Positions 52,788 through 61,310 of a stretch of DNA of 64,000 nucleotides are shown here, in pieces. How positions within the stretch are numbered: the stretch's first letter is position 1; every line of letters begins with the position of its first letter. The notes beneath the pieces are model-generated. The model was not told the DNA's origin. It saw only the letters and a list, made by a program, of their open reading frames with translations, and did no database searches. Both the position numbers and the translations under genes were made by a program. Source of the stretch: Flavobacterium sp. 245 (lineage in GTDB: Bacteria > Bacteroidota > Bacteroidia > Flavobacteriales > Flavobacteriaceae); assembly GCF_004362055.1 (NCBI RefSeq), contig NZ_SNXB01000008.1:177111-241110 (forward strand), written 5' to 3'.

Positions 52788-53141
52788 ATGCTTGGAATTT
52801 TATTTATTTATTGGATTTGGAAAGCCTTTGCAGATTTGGCCGAAGATAATGGCAAGAACAAATGGCTCTATTTTTTTATTGGGATTGTGTCTTATTATGG
52901 AGGAACAATTATATCTGGATTTATTTTAGGAATTGTCTTGGCTATTCTTGGTGATGTGAGTGCTGTAGAAGAAGATTCTATGAATCCAGGCTGGAATTTG
53001 CTTTTTGTGCTTTGTGGCGGTTTAGCTTGCTATGGAATTTACAAGCTTTTAGAATATAGAGGTGAAAAAGAAAGAGAATTGCTTAAAGAAGACAGCATAG
53101 ATAACATCGGAATAAACAATGAGAATCAAGGCGATTTATAA
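52788..53141 (+). CDS. Small membrane protein, unknown function
   Basis: The 117-aa protein starts directly with a hydrophobic segment (MLGILFIYWIWKAFADLAED) and has two or three more (about 26-55 and 68-85), then a charged tail (EYRGEKERELLKEDS). No family recognised. It lies between two copies of the acyltransferase 3' end (52650 and 53165), which suggests it was placed here by an insertion or duplication event. Confidence 0.65.
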   Translation: MLGILFIYWIWKAFADLAEDNGKNKWLYFFIGIVSYYGGTIISGFILGIVLAILGDVSAVEEDSMNPGWNLLFVLCGGLACYGIYKLLEYRGEKERELLKEDSIDNIGINNENQGDL

Positions 53142-53164
53142 TTTATTTTTTTGGTTAAGCGAAA

Positions 53165-53271
53165 AACAAATCAACGATTAGACATTATAAAACCATCAGG
53201 TTACATCCACGGATATCAGAATTATCAAAACGTCCCAATACCTCGAAAGAGTTGTTGGGATATTTTTTGCC
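53165..53271 (-). repeat. Second copy of the repeat flanking the 117-aa gene
   Basis: This includes the last part of the acyltransferase gene and 20 bp past its stop. It is the intact version of the sequence at 52650-52722 (direct orientation). Confidence 0.6.
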
Positions 53272-54165
53272 TAAATCTTGGGTTGCGATAAAAGAGCAAG
53301 AATTTATATTGGCTAAATCAATAACATTGATCCCTCCAGTTTTTCCATCACTTACGTAAGTAAGTGCATCTTCGGGATCGCGCACTAAAATGTTCATCCA
53401 TGACGGACATTCAAAAACACCATCTCCAAGTGAATAGGCTTGCGCCAAAAGTTCTGTCATTCCATATTCTGAATGAATTGACGTAACGCCAAAACCTTTA
53501 CAAAGTAATTCGTGTAGTTCTTCACGAATCATTTCTTTTCGTTTTCCTTTCATGCCTCCAGTTTCCATTATAATGGTGTTTTGAAGCTGAAATTGGTGTT
53601 TTTCAATCAAATCTAATAAGGCATAAGTAACACCAATTAAAATTACATTTTGACCAGATTCATCAAGTTCAGTAAGTTTCTTAATTAAGTCGTCATGATT
53701 GTGTAAATAAAACCCGCTTTCAGGCTGATTTGAGAGCTTTATCAAATCTTCGACCATATAAATTAACGAAGAGCCGTCACGCTCTAAATAAGACGGCAAA
53801 AGGGCTAAAACAACGTAATCTTCGATATTGCCATAAAATTGCGAAAATCCTTGACGGTAGCTTTCTTCGTAAAGCGAAACATCAGTAACTAAATGTCGGC
53901 TAGTAATCATTCCGGTTGTACCGCTGCTGGTAAAAGTAACCTGAGGGAAATCAGTATTAGAGACAACTTCGTGAGATTTGAAAAATTGAATAGGTAAAAA
54001 AGGTATTTGCGTCAGTGACTTTACCTGTTGTGGGTTTACTTTCAGAAAATCACAGAAATCACGATACACTTTATTGTTTTCGTGTTGAAAACGAAACACT
54101 TTTAATGCTATTTTTTCAAATTGTTTCTGACTCGAAATGGTAAATATATCGCTGGCTGTGATCAA
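53185..54165 (-). CDS. LuxE-like acyl-protein synthetase/acyltransferase
   Basis: The 326-aa protein belongs to the adenylate-forming LuxE group: VTFTSSGTTGMITSRHLV is the phosphate-binding loop, METGGMKGKRKEMIREE and HSEYGMTELLAQAYS (adenine-binding) follow, and a lid region ends near CNLMVL. LuxE activates fatty acids for bioluminescence, but no lux genes are here; relatives activate acyl groups for surface lipid or polyketide synthesis. No ATG fits: TTG 54165 (MITASDIF) is preferred because a TATCTTTG promoter element overlaps the alternative TTG at 54180. Confidence 0.82.
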   Translation of the reverse strand: MITASDIFTISSQKQFEKIALKVFRFQHENNKVYRDFCDFLKVNPQQVKSLTQIPFLPIQFFKSHEVVSNTDFPQVTFTSSGTTGMITSRHLVTDVSLYEESYRQGFSQFYGNIEDYVVLALLPSYLERDGSSLIYMVEDLIKLSNQPESGFYLHNHDDLIKKLTELDESGQNVILIGVTYALLDLIEKHQFQLQNTIIMETGGMKGKRKEMIREELHELLCKGFGVTSIHSEYGMTELLAQAYSLGDGVFECPSWMNILVRDPEDALTYVSDGKTGGINVIDLANINSCSFIATQDLGKKYPNNSFEVLGRFDNSDIRGCNLMVL

Positions 54166-54300
54166 AACTTTTTTTTGCAAAGATATTTATTTTTTAGTGT
54201 TCAGAGTGCAGTTTTCAGTCACAGTTTTCAGTTGCGTTTCTCATTTGCAGTTTTCAGCAAAGTATGTAAACTGAAAACTGACACTGTGACTAAAAACTAA

Positions 54301-54328
54301 AAAAAAGCTCCCAAGAAGGAGCTTTTTT
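54301..54328 (-). terminator. Terminator of the T9SS-signal protein gene
   Basis: AAAAAAGCTCC-CAAGAA-GGAGCTTTTTT, a perfect stem just after the stop at 54335; works on either strand. Upstream (54190-54300) are several CAGTTTTCAGT repeats. Confidence 0.85.
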
Positions 54329-54334
54329 CTATAT

Positions 54335-54673
54335 TTATCTGATGATCAGTTTTCGTGTTGCTGATGCATTTTCTTCACTTATTTTAATGATATAAACGCC
54401 GGGAACTAAATCTGAAACGCTTAGTTCTTTTGTGGTTATATGCGTTTGGAGTACTTTTTTTCCTAGAAGATCGAAAATGATAATTTCCTTCTCTAAATCA
54501 TTTTTAGATGAGATGTATACTTTTCCGTTAGTCACAGGGTTAGGGTACAAGCTTAAACCCTCGATAGAGGTTGACTCTTGAGTTTTTGGTAATTGTTTAC
54601 TGTCTTGTGCTGAGACACTTACAGTAAAGAAAAAAGCCAATAAGAATGTAATATAAAAGTAGTTTTTTGCCAT
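54335..54673 (-). CDS. Secreted protein consisting mainly of a T9SS type A sorting domain
   Basis: The 112-aa protein has a signal peptide (1-22, ending VSVSAQ), a short linker (about 23-37), and a type A T9SS C-terminal sorting domain filling the rest: GLSLYPNPVTNGKVYISS, EIIIFDLLGKKVLQ, GVYIIKISEENASATRKLIIR (quoted in part). No cargo domain exists. The product would be recognised by the type IX secretion machinery but has nothing obvious to deliver. No PorU/PorV genes are in this window. Confidence 0.88.
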   Translation of the reverse strand: MAKNYFYITFLLAFFFTVSVSAQDSKQLPKTQESTSIEGLSLYPNPVTNGKVYISSKNDLEKEIIIFDLLGKKVLQTHITTKELSVSDLVPGVYIIKISEENASATRKLIIR

Positions 54674-54725
54674 CGCATTTATTTGATACGTAAATATACA
54701 AAAAAAATTACAAAAATTACGCCAA

Positions 54726-54757
54726 AAAAAAACATCCTAATTATTTAGGATGTTTTT
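54726..54757 (-). terminator. Terminator of the beta-helix lipoprotein gene
   Basis: AACATCCTAA-TTAT-TTAGGATGTT, a perfect 10-bp stem with A/T flanks, 24 bp after the stop at 54781. Confidence 0.85.
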
Positions 54758-54780
54758 AACATTTTATATTGATAGAAAAA

Positions 54781-55992
54781 TTATAGTTTTTCTAAAAGGT
54801 TTAAACCATCAACAGTAGCCCATGCACCACCAGTTAAAGCAGCTCCTGTAGCAGTAGTGCTAGTTGTCCAGTTAGCTGCAGGTACAAAACTACCAGCAGT
54901 TACTGTGAATGAAGCAGGAACTCCAGAAATGAAAGTAAGAGGAGTGTTAGTGATTTTCACATTGTTTAATTTGATTTTTCCTCCAGCAACTTGGTGATCA
55001 TATGTAGCTTTGTCTAAGATCTGAATTGCACCACCATTGTAAGCAGTTGGAGTAGTTTGGCTAGCATAACCATCAATTATGATGTTGCTGTAATCACCAT
55101 TTCCTTCTTTTTTGAATTGGATAGCATCTAATTGAATTTCGCTTTGTGCTTCTGTAGTTGTACCAGCAGCTCTTCTAAGAGTAATGTTAGTAACTTTTGG
55201 CCAGAATGCATTGTCAACACTTTTAGATTCTACTTCAAGACCGTAGTTAGCAACACCTGTTTGGTATGCATACCAGTTTGTATTTTCTTGACCTCTCCAT
55301 CCATCTTGCCAGTCAAAAGAATCATCGCTATTAGCGTAAGAGATCGAGTTAGTTAAACTTGCTGTTCCTCCGTAAAATTCAAAACCGTCATCATTACCTT
55401 TGTAAGCAACTAAGTGATCTAATACAGTTCCTGTTCCAACAGAGTAGAATGAGAATCCGTTATTTTCTTTACTGTTAGTTGTAATTACTTGTCCAGCGTA
55501 CTCAACTCTTACATATTTTAATGAACCTCCATTATGAGCTGCATTTGAACCTCCGTAAGTTAAGTTTAAACCATCTTCTGAAACTGCTGTTTGTGGAGCA
55601 GGTGCAGTTGCTGAGTTTACGATTGGAGCATCTCCATACATGATGATACCAGCCCATGAACCTCCTACTTTTGATTTTTCAGTAAAAACGATTGGAGAAT
55701 CTGCTGTACCGTTAGCAATTAATTTTCCTCCGTTTAATATAATAAGACCATTTTCTCCTGTAGATTTATCACAAGTAATTTTACAACCAGGCTCGAAAGT
55801 AACAGTTACACCACTGCTAACTTTGATCATTCCTTTTAAGGTATAGTTACCGTAAGCATAAGTTGTATTTGCTGTGATATTCGAAGATATTTCTCCTGTT
55901 ACTGGTTGTTTTACCGGCGTGTCATCATCACTACTAGAACATCCTGTAAAGATACTTCCTAAAACTGCTAAGCAGAATACTAATTTTTTCAT
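54781..55992 (-). CDS. Beta-helix lipoprotein linked to the TonB receptor
   Basis: The 403-aa lipoprotein (lipobox FTGC, C18; SSSDDD spacer) is rich in short beta strands with Gly/Asn turns, e.g. GLIILNGGKLIANGTADSPI and GFEFYGGTASLTNSISYAN, consistent with a right-handed parallel beta-helix. It contains acidic patches (DDSFDWQDG). It lies 132 bp downstream of the TonB receptor gene in the same direction. Its own TAACTTTG element at 56029 and weak PhoB-like half-sites at 56057-56084 suggest separate regulation. I infer a surface protein that works with the receptor. ATG 55992 is preferred to an ATG 39 bp further out. Confidence 0.8.
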   Translation of the reverse strand: MKKLVFCLAVLGSIFTGCSSSDDDTPVKQPVTGEISSNITANTTYAYGNYTLKGMIKVSSGVTVTFEPGCKITCDKSTGENGLIILNGGKLIANGTADSPIVFTEKSKVGGSWAGIIMYGDAPIVNSATAPAPQTAVSEDGLNLTYGGSNAAHNGGSLKYVRVEYAGQVITTNSKENNGFSFYSVGTGTVLDHLVAYKGNDDGFEFYGGTASLTNSISYANSDDSFDWQDGWRGQENTNWYAYQTGVANYGLEVESKSVDNAFWPKVTNITLRRAAGTTTEAQSEIQLDAIQFKKEGNGDYSNIIIDGYASQTTPTAYNGGAIQILDKATYDHQVAGGKIKLNNVKITNTPLTFISGVPASFTVTAGSFVPAANWTTSTTATGAALTGGAWATVDGLNLLEKL

Positions 55993-56028
55993 AAGTTTTG
56001 TGTTTGTTTTATTTATTTCAATCTTGAG

Positions 56029-56036
56029 CAAAGTTA
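56029..56036 (-). promoter_or_regulatory. TAnnTTTG -7 element of the lipoprotein gene (TAACTTTG)
   Basis: A consensus match 36 bp before ATG 55992. Three weak TTAACA-like half-sites at 56079-56084, 56068-56073 and 56057-56062 have an 11-bp period and end 20 bp upstream. Confidence 0.6.
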
Positions 56037-56124
56037 ATCTGAGTCTCCTTTAATCTATTTAAGGGAATGTTATCAAATTATTACTCGTTATTTAAGCTTG
56101 TGTTTTGTAATTGTTAAGTGCTTC

Positions 56125-58938
56125 TTAAAATGTATAAGATACATTCATAGAGAAACCAACTCCTTTTTTGTATTCTCTTACTGTTAAATCGCTTTCTGTT
56201 ATTGGAATTCTGCTTTTATCACCCATTTCTATTTTATAAGCTGGGTTTAATAGGTTGTCTACAGAAAGTTTAACATCAAATTTGTCTGAAATTTTGTTTT
56301 GCCAGATAAAATCAAGTTTGCCAAATGGCATTTCATAATAGTTATCTAATCCATTTGTACCTACAGCATAGATTCGTTTGCTATAAACGTTGTAAACCAT
56401 AGTCATCGAGCTTTTCCATTTTTCACTAAACTCAGAATCGTATCGAAGATCAGCATTTAAGATCCAAGGAGAAGCTCCTTGTAGTTTTCTTGTTGGATTG
56501 CTGTCAACTGCTATAGTTTCAGGATTGTTAACTCCATTTTCAAAAACTTTTTCAATAGTTACTTTTGTATCCATTAATGCTGCATTAGCACCAAATGAGA
56601 AATTAGATAATGATTTTGAAATTCTCTCTAATTGGAATAAGAATTCGAATTCAGCACCATACAATACCGCTTTGTTAGAATTACCGTATGTTATAATTTG
56701 TCCGCCGCTTCCTGCTGAGTTTGTAAATAATCTTTCGATAGGGTTATCGATCATTTTAGTAAAAATTGTAGCAGAAACTAATTCTTTATTAGTTGGGAAC
56801 AATTCGTATTTCAAATCAAAGTTGTAATTTGAACTATTAGTCAAGAATTCGTTACCTCTTTCTATTGTACCATCAGGATTTACAAACTCAAGAGGATAAG
56901 ATTCCATAATTACAGGTCTTGTAATTGTTTTTGACGCTGCAAATCTTAAGTTTGATTTCTCGTTGATAATATATTTTGTGTTTATAGACGGTAAAATATC
57001 TGTTTTATCAGTAGTTATTTTTTGATATGGATCTTCAAAACTTCCTGTTGACTTGTATTTTGTTTGTCTATGAGTCTGTTCAGCTCTTGCGCCTACATTT
57101 AATTCATATTTATCAGAAAATTTTAAAGCTAAATCTACGTATCCAGCATTAATAAACTCTTCTAACATTGCTTTGTAAGTTGAGTTAGTTCCTTCTCTAT
57201 AAGTGAAATTGTTGTTTAAAATTTCGTTCTTTAAAGTAGCATCAGGAGTATTAGTTGGGAAAGTAGCACTATTTGAGTTTAGATTTTGTGATACCAAGAA
57301 TCTAAATTCAGATCCCATTTTGTTCATATAACCACTGTATCCTGCTGTAAACTTGTTAGATTTGCTTAGATCTTCATTTCCAAATTTCCAGTTGTATTCT
57401 AATAAACCTGAGATGTGTTCATCACCTTTAAAATCAAGATATTGTCTGGTTATACTATTACCAGTATAGGATATTGAAGTTGTGTTTTCATCCATTTTGA
57501 TACCCTTGAAAGATTTTCTATCAGGAAGTTCGTATTGTGTTGTCGAGTATGAAACACCTCCTTTTACAGTATGTCTTTCATCCTCAGTTAATTTATAATT
57601 ACCAAACAATTGTGTGTTAAATAAGGTAGACTCTGACAACTGATTCATTCTAATAAAACCATTTGTTTGAGCGGCATTAGAATTTGTATAACCCACCTGA
57701 TCTTGGATCATATTTTCAGTCGATTTTAGATAAATCGTATTTGATGTAAGAGAAAGTCTGTTTGTTTTATAAGTTAGACTTGCTAACACAGATGAGTTTG
57801 TGATAAATTTATACTGAGTTGTAACTAAATCATTGTCATAGTTTCCTTGTGCAGTATTGAAAATTCTATCAGCTCCGCTTCTAATTTGATATTTATTATC
57901 GTAGTTAAGTGATAACAGATATTGAAATACATTTTGTTTTTTTCCTACGTTGAATTTTTCTGAATGCGTAATTCCAAAACTTGTATTCAAAGGCGCTTTG
58001 TCACTTTTAACGTCAAATCCTGAGCCAAATCCGTTTGCAGCTTGATCAGCAGTTAATGTTTGGTTACTAGGAGTTTTAGTCAATGCAGATGGTAAATCTC
58101 TTTCGTTACCTGAAAATCCGAAAAAATCAGCTGTTGAAGTTGCGTCTTGAGAAATAAGGAATTTTTTTAAGTTATTGTTGATCGTATAACCTGCTCCAAA
58201 ATTAATTTTTGTTTGACTTTTTCCAGTTGCTGCTGTTACGATATTAAAAGTAGCTCCAGCAAAATCACCGTATAAATTAGTGTTGAAAGTTTTGTATGTT
58301 TCTAAAACACTTACAATATCAGTTGGGAAAATATCTAAAGGAATGATTTTTTTAAATGGATTGTTTGATGGAACAGCCAAGTCGTTAAGCAGAAGACTGT
58401 TGTAACGATCCTCTAAACCTCTTACGAATAAACCTCTTCCGTCTACTTTGGTAATTCCCGTAATTTTAGTTAGACCTTCCTCGACATCGCTGACACCTTT
58501 TCTAGACATTTCCTGTGCACCAATACTTTGTTTGATTACAACAGCATTTTTTTGATCTAATAATAAGGCAGTTTCTTTTTCTTTGCTTGCTGTCGATTTT
58601 ACAACAACATCTTTAAGCGTATAGCTTCCTGATGAAAGTACTTGGTTAACAGTGATTGTTTCGCCTGCTTTTACAGTTACTGGTTTTTCTACAGATTCAT
58701 ATCCTACGAAACTAAAAATAATAGTATAAGTTCCCGGATTTACACTTAACGAATATTTTCCGTCAATGTCAGTGTTGGCACTAATGTTTGTTCCTTTTAT
58801 TAAAACATTTGCAAAAGGAAGTACTTCATTATTAGTTTCTTTGTCGGTTAATACACCAGAAATCGTACCTTTGTTTTGCGCGATCGAAATCGAACAGATA
58901 AATAATGTGATTAATAGAAATTTTAAATTGAATTTCAT
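56125..58938 (-). CDS. TonB-dependent receptor with carboxypeptidase-like N-domain
   Basis: The 937-aa outer-membrane receptor has a signal peptide (about 1-20, ending SISIAQ), a carboxypeptidase-regulatory-like domain (about 24-110, GTISGVLTDKETNN), a TonB plug (about 125-245, with VEEGLTKITGITKVDGRGLFVRGL and YNSLLLNDLAVPS, quoted in part), and a 22-strand barrel ending NVSYTF. The terminal Phe is the barrel signature. The gene is divergent from the PhoB-like regulator and has the same triple half-site operator as the porin gene. I infer a role in uptake of phosphate or a phosphorylated compound. It is not SusC-like in context: no SusD follows, only the beta-helix lipoprotein. Confidence 0.88.
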   Translation of the reverse strand: MKFNLKFLLITLFICSISIAQNKGTISGVLTDKETNNEVLPFANVLIKGTNISANTDIDGKYSLSVNPGTYTIIFSFVGYESVEKPVTVKAGETITVNQVLSSGSYTLKDVVVKSTASKEKETALLLDQKNAVVIKQSIGAQEMSRKGVSDVEEGLTKITGITKVDGRGLFVRGLEDRYNSLLLNDLAVPSNNPFKKIIPLDIFPTDIVSVLETYKTFNTNLYGDFAGATFNIVTAATGKSQTKINFGAGYTINNNLKKFLISQDATSTADFFGFSGNERDLPSALTKTPSNQTLTADQAANGFGSGFDVKSDKAPLNTSFGITHSEKFNVGKKQNVFQYLLSLNYDNKYQIRSGADRIFNTAQGNYDNDLVTTQYKFITNSSVLASLTYKTNRLSLTSNTIYLKSTENMIQDQVGYTNSNAAQTNGFIRMNQLSESTLFNTQLFGNYKLTEDERHTVKGGVSYSTTQYELPDRKSFKGIKMDENTTSISYTGNSITRQYLDFKGDEHISGLLEYNWKFGNEDLSKSNKFTAGYSGYMNKMGSEFRFLVSQNLNSNSATFPTNTPDATLKNEILNNNFTYREGTNSTYKAMLEEFINAGYVDLALKFSDKYELNVGARAEQTHRQTKYKSTGSFEDPYQKITTDKTDILPSINTKYIINEKSNLRFAASKTITRPVIMESYPLEFVNPDGTIERGNEFLTNSSNYNFDLKYELFPTNKELVSATIFTKMIDNPIERLFTNSAGSGGQIITYGNSNKAVLYGAEFEFLFQLERISKSLSNFSFGANAALMDTKVTIEKVFENGVNNPETIAVDSNPTRKLQGASPWILNADLRYDSEFSEKWKSSMTMVYNVYSKRIYAVGTNGLDNYYEMPFGKLDFIWQNKISDKFDVKLSVDNLLNPAYKIEMGDKSRIPITESDLTVREYKKGVGFSMNVSYTF

Positions 58939-58967
58939 TTCAGTGTTGTGTTTAATTTATTTTTGTG

Positions 58968-58975
58968 CAAAGAAA
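58968..58975 (-). promoter_or_regulatory. -7 element of the TonB receptor gene (TTTCTTTG)
   Basis: nnTCTTTGCA, the same as at the porin gene (CATCTTTGCA). It deviates from TAnnTTTG in its first bases, as expected of an activator-dependent promoter. Confidence 0.6.
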
Positions 58976-58984
58976 GAACCGCAT

Positions 58985-59012
58985 TGTAAAGTTCATGTTA
59001 GGGACTTGTTAT
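58985..59012 (-). promoter_or_regulatory. Candidate PhoB operator, three half-sites
   Basis: On the minus strand ATAACA (59012-59007), CTAACA (59001-58996) and TTTACA (58990-58985) repeat with an exact 11-bp period, 9 bp before the -7 element. The repeat resembles the TTAACA half-sites of the Bacillus PhoP box. Confidence 0.6.
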
Positions 59013-59056
59013 GTTTTTGTGTTGTCAAGATTATCAAATTGTTACCAAATTAAATT

Positions 59057-59081
59057 ACCGTTAACCGCAATTTTTAACGGT
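59057..59081. promoter_or_regulatory. ACCGTTAA palindrome upstream of the PhoB-like gene
   Basis: ACCGTTAA-N9-TTAACGGT, perfect 8-bp arms in the divergent intergenic region, 91 bp before ATG 59172. A candidate operator shared by both directions. Confidence 0.5.
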
Positions 59082-59171
59082 TGTTTTATTACTATATTTA
59101 CGCTGTGAAATAAAAAACATCGAATATATATTAAAGAGAATTTGATGTAAAAATCTCAATTTTTGCTATTT

Positions 59172-59855
59172 ATGAAAAAAACACAAACCAAGATTTTATT
59201 AGTTGACGATGAACCAGATATCTTAGAAATCGTTGGCTATAACCTTGCTCAAGAAGGCTATCAAATTGTTACAGCTTCTAATGGAAAAGAAGCTATAGCA
59301 AAGGCTCAAAAAGAATTGCCTGAATTAATCATTATGGATGTAATGATGGCCGAAATGGACGGGATGGAAGCTTGTGAACACATCAGAAAAATTCCAGAAT
59401 TAAATAATGTTATCATAACATTCTTAACCGCAAGAAGCGAGGACTATTCGCAAGTAGCTGGTTTTGATGCAGGTGCTGATGACTATATTACCAAACCAAT
59501 AAAACCAAAATTATTGGTAAGCAAAGTAAAGGCTTTGTTAAGGAGGTTAAAAGAACAAGAAGTCGTTACAGATACTTTAAATGTTGGTGGAATCGAGATC
59601 AACCGTGAAGAATACAAAATCATAAAAGGAAACGTTGAAATCGCTTTGCCAAGAAAAGAATTCGAATTGTTTTACTTATTGGCTTCTAAACCAGGAAAAG
59701 TTTTTAAAAGAGATGAAATCCTTGATAAAGTCTGGGGAAATGAAGTTGTAGTTGGCGGAAGAACAATTGATGTTCACATTAGAAAACTTAGAGAAAAAAT
59801 AGGCGAAGACCTTTTTAAAACCATAAAAGGTGTTGGTTATAAATTTGAAGTTTAG
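59172..59855 (+). CDS. phoB: PhoB-like response regulator
   Basis: The 227-aa OmpR/PhoB-class regulator has a receiver domain (DDE at 12-14, phosphoacceptor D56 in IIMDVMM, KP in ITKPIKPK) and a winged-helix C-terminus (about 145-225, with GGRTIDVHIRKLREKIG and IKGVGYKFEV). The phosphate-regulon assignment is inferred from its neighbours (PhoR-like kinase, OprO/P porin) and its sequence class, since OmpR-family regulators look alike. ATG 59172 is preferred to a TTG 9 bp upstream. A long hairpin separates it from the kinase gene, so the two may be only partly cotranscribed. Confidence 0.85.
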   Translation: MKKTQTKILLVDDEPDILEIVGYNLAQEGYQIVTASNGKEAIAKAQKELPELIIMDVMMAEMDGMEACEHIRKIPELNNVIITFLTARSEDYSQVAGFDAGADDYITKPIKPKLLVSKVKALLRRLKEQEVVTDTLNVGGIEINREEYKIIKGNVEIALPRKEFELFYLLASKPGKVFKRDEILDKVWGNEVVVGGRTIDVHIRKLREKIGEDLFKTIKGVGYKFEV

Positions 59856-59943
59856 TTTTTAAGATACTAAGTTGCTAAGATACTAAGGTTCTAAGTGATT
59901 TTTAGATTTAAAACTTATTCAAATTCTTTAATGTATTAAATAA

Positions 59944-60000
59944 AAAAAACCATATAAGAAGTTAAAGATCGTCGGAGCTTTAATTTCTTATATGGTTTTT
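59944..60000 (+). terminator. Long hairpin between the regulator and kinase genes
   Basis: AAAAACCATATAAGAA pairs with TTCTTATATGGTTTTT after a one-base bulge region, and TTAAAG/CTTTAA extends the stem inward; the loop is about 10 nt. The T-rich end gives a strong terminator. Nearby lie CTAAG repeats (59857-59900) and a GAGTTA/TTAACTC pair (60001-60054). Confidence 0.7.
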
Positions 60001-60100
60001 GAGTTAGCTTTGTTTGGAGTTGAATGTAACTTTGAAAAAAATGCGTTAACTCAAATAGAAAACGAAATTTACCTTAATTCTTAATGGTTAAATAATATCA

Positions 60101-61180
60101 ATGAAAATCAATTTTAAAAAAACATACAAATTTGCGATTAAGTCGGCGTTGTATATCAGTCTGTTTTCAACAGGATTTGTACTGATGCTGATGTCTTTAT
60201 TTTATAAAAACCAATTAAATCACCAAATTGCTTTTGGAATCGTTTTCTTAATTTCAATTTATATTTTCTCTTTTTTGGTACTTCAATACCGCGTTGAAAG
60301 ATTCATTTACAGAAGGGTAAAAAAGATTTATGATGAGGTTTCGCTTTTAGAATCGACACCACTTATCAATCAGCCAATAACAACTGATATGGAAACGCTT
60401 TCACGCGAGGTGAAAAAGTTTGCTACAGATAAAAAGCTTGAAATTGAAATGCTCGAAATTCGTGAACAATATAGAAGAGAGTTTCTTGGGAATGTTTCAC
60501 ACGAACTTAAAACGCCTTTGTTTACCGTTCAAGGTTATGTTTCGACTTTGTTAGATGGTGCAATGGACGACAAAAATATTCGAAAAAAGTATTTAAAACG
60601 TGCCGAAAAAGGTGTGGAACGTTTGATTTATATCGTCGAAGATCTAGATATGATTACCAAATTAGAATCTGGTGATTTAGACCTAAATATGACTGATTTT
60701 GATATTGTTGAATTGATTCAGAATGTTTTTGATCTTTTGGAAATGAAAGCCGATAAAAAGAAAATCAAATTGGCTTTTGAAAGTAAAAATGTGCAGTCAG
60801 TTATCATTCGCGGTGATCAGGACAGAATTCAGCAAGTTCTGGAAAATCTGATTGTGAATTCTATTAAATACGGAAAAGAAGGTGGCTTGACTGAAGTTGG
60901 AGTTGTAAATCTTACCAAGAAAAAAGTCTTAATCCGAATCAGTGATAATGGGGAAGGTGTTGAAAAACAGAATATTTCAAGACTTTTTGAACGTTTTTAC
61001 CGAGTTGACAAAAGCGGAACGCGTTCTGAAGGAGGTTCTGGTTTAGGATTAGCCATTGTAAAACATATTATTGAGGCTCATAAAGAGAAAGTTTATGTAG
61101 AAAGTGAATTCGGAATTGGTTCAGAATTCTCTTTTACACTCGAAAAAGCCAATAAAGGAATAAAAGCTGAGGTTAAATAA
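60101..61180 (+). CDS. phoR: PhoR-like sensor histidine kinase
   Basis: The 359-aa kinase has two transmembrane helices (about 15-35 and 42-62) with almost no periplasmic loop, then HisKA with H134 (FLGNVSHELKTPL) and a HATPase domain showing VLENLIVNSIKYGKEGG (N box), ISDNGEGV (G1) and GGSGLGLAIVKHI (G2). It lacks the PAS domain found in many PhoR proteins. It probably phosphorylates the regulator at 59172. Position before an OprO/P-like porin supports the phosphate link. Confidence 0.85.
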   Translation: MKINFKKTYKFAIKSALYISLFSTGFVLMLMSLFYKNQLNHQIAFGIVFLISIYIFSFLVLQYRVERFIYRRVKKIYDEVSLLESTPLINQPITTDMETLSREVKKFATDKKLEIEMLEIREQYRREFLGNVSHELKTPLFTVQGYVSTLLDGAMDDKNIRKKYLKRAEKGVERLIYIVEDLDMITKLESGDLDLNMTDFDIVELIQNVFDLLEMKADKKKIKLAFESKNVQSVIIRGDQDRIQQVLENLIVNSIKYGKEGGLTEVGVVNLTKKKVLIRISDNGEGVEKQNISRLFERFYRVDKSGTRSEGGSGLGLAIVKHIIEAHKEKVYVESEFGIGSEFSFTLEKANKGIKAEVK

Positions 61181-61273
61181 TTGTAAGTTAGGTTTTGCTA
61201 AAAGCCGTAAAACAAGACTTTTAACAATAAATCAACATTAAGCCTCACGGCATAACATTAAATTTTTATTATA

Positions 61274-61301
61274 GTAACATCTGGTTAATGATTTGTTAAC
61301 A
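61274..61301 (+). promoter_or_regulatory. Candidate PhoB operator, three half-sites
   Basis: GTAACA (61274), TTAATG (61285) and TTAACA (61296) repeat with an exact 11-bp period, 9 bp upstream of the -7 element; same layout as upstream of the TonB receptor. Confidence 0.6.
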
Positions 61302-61310
61302 TAGGTGCGT

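Noticed and set aside
53185..54165. Bioluminescence gene luxE
   Set aside because: No luxCDAB genes are present; only the LuxE-like fold is supported.
56125..58938. SusC of a polysaccharide utilisation locus
   Set aside because: No SusD-like gene or glycoside hydrolase follows; the neighbours point to phosphate regulation.
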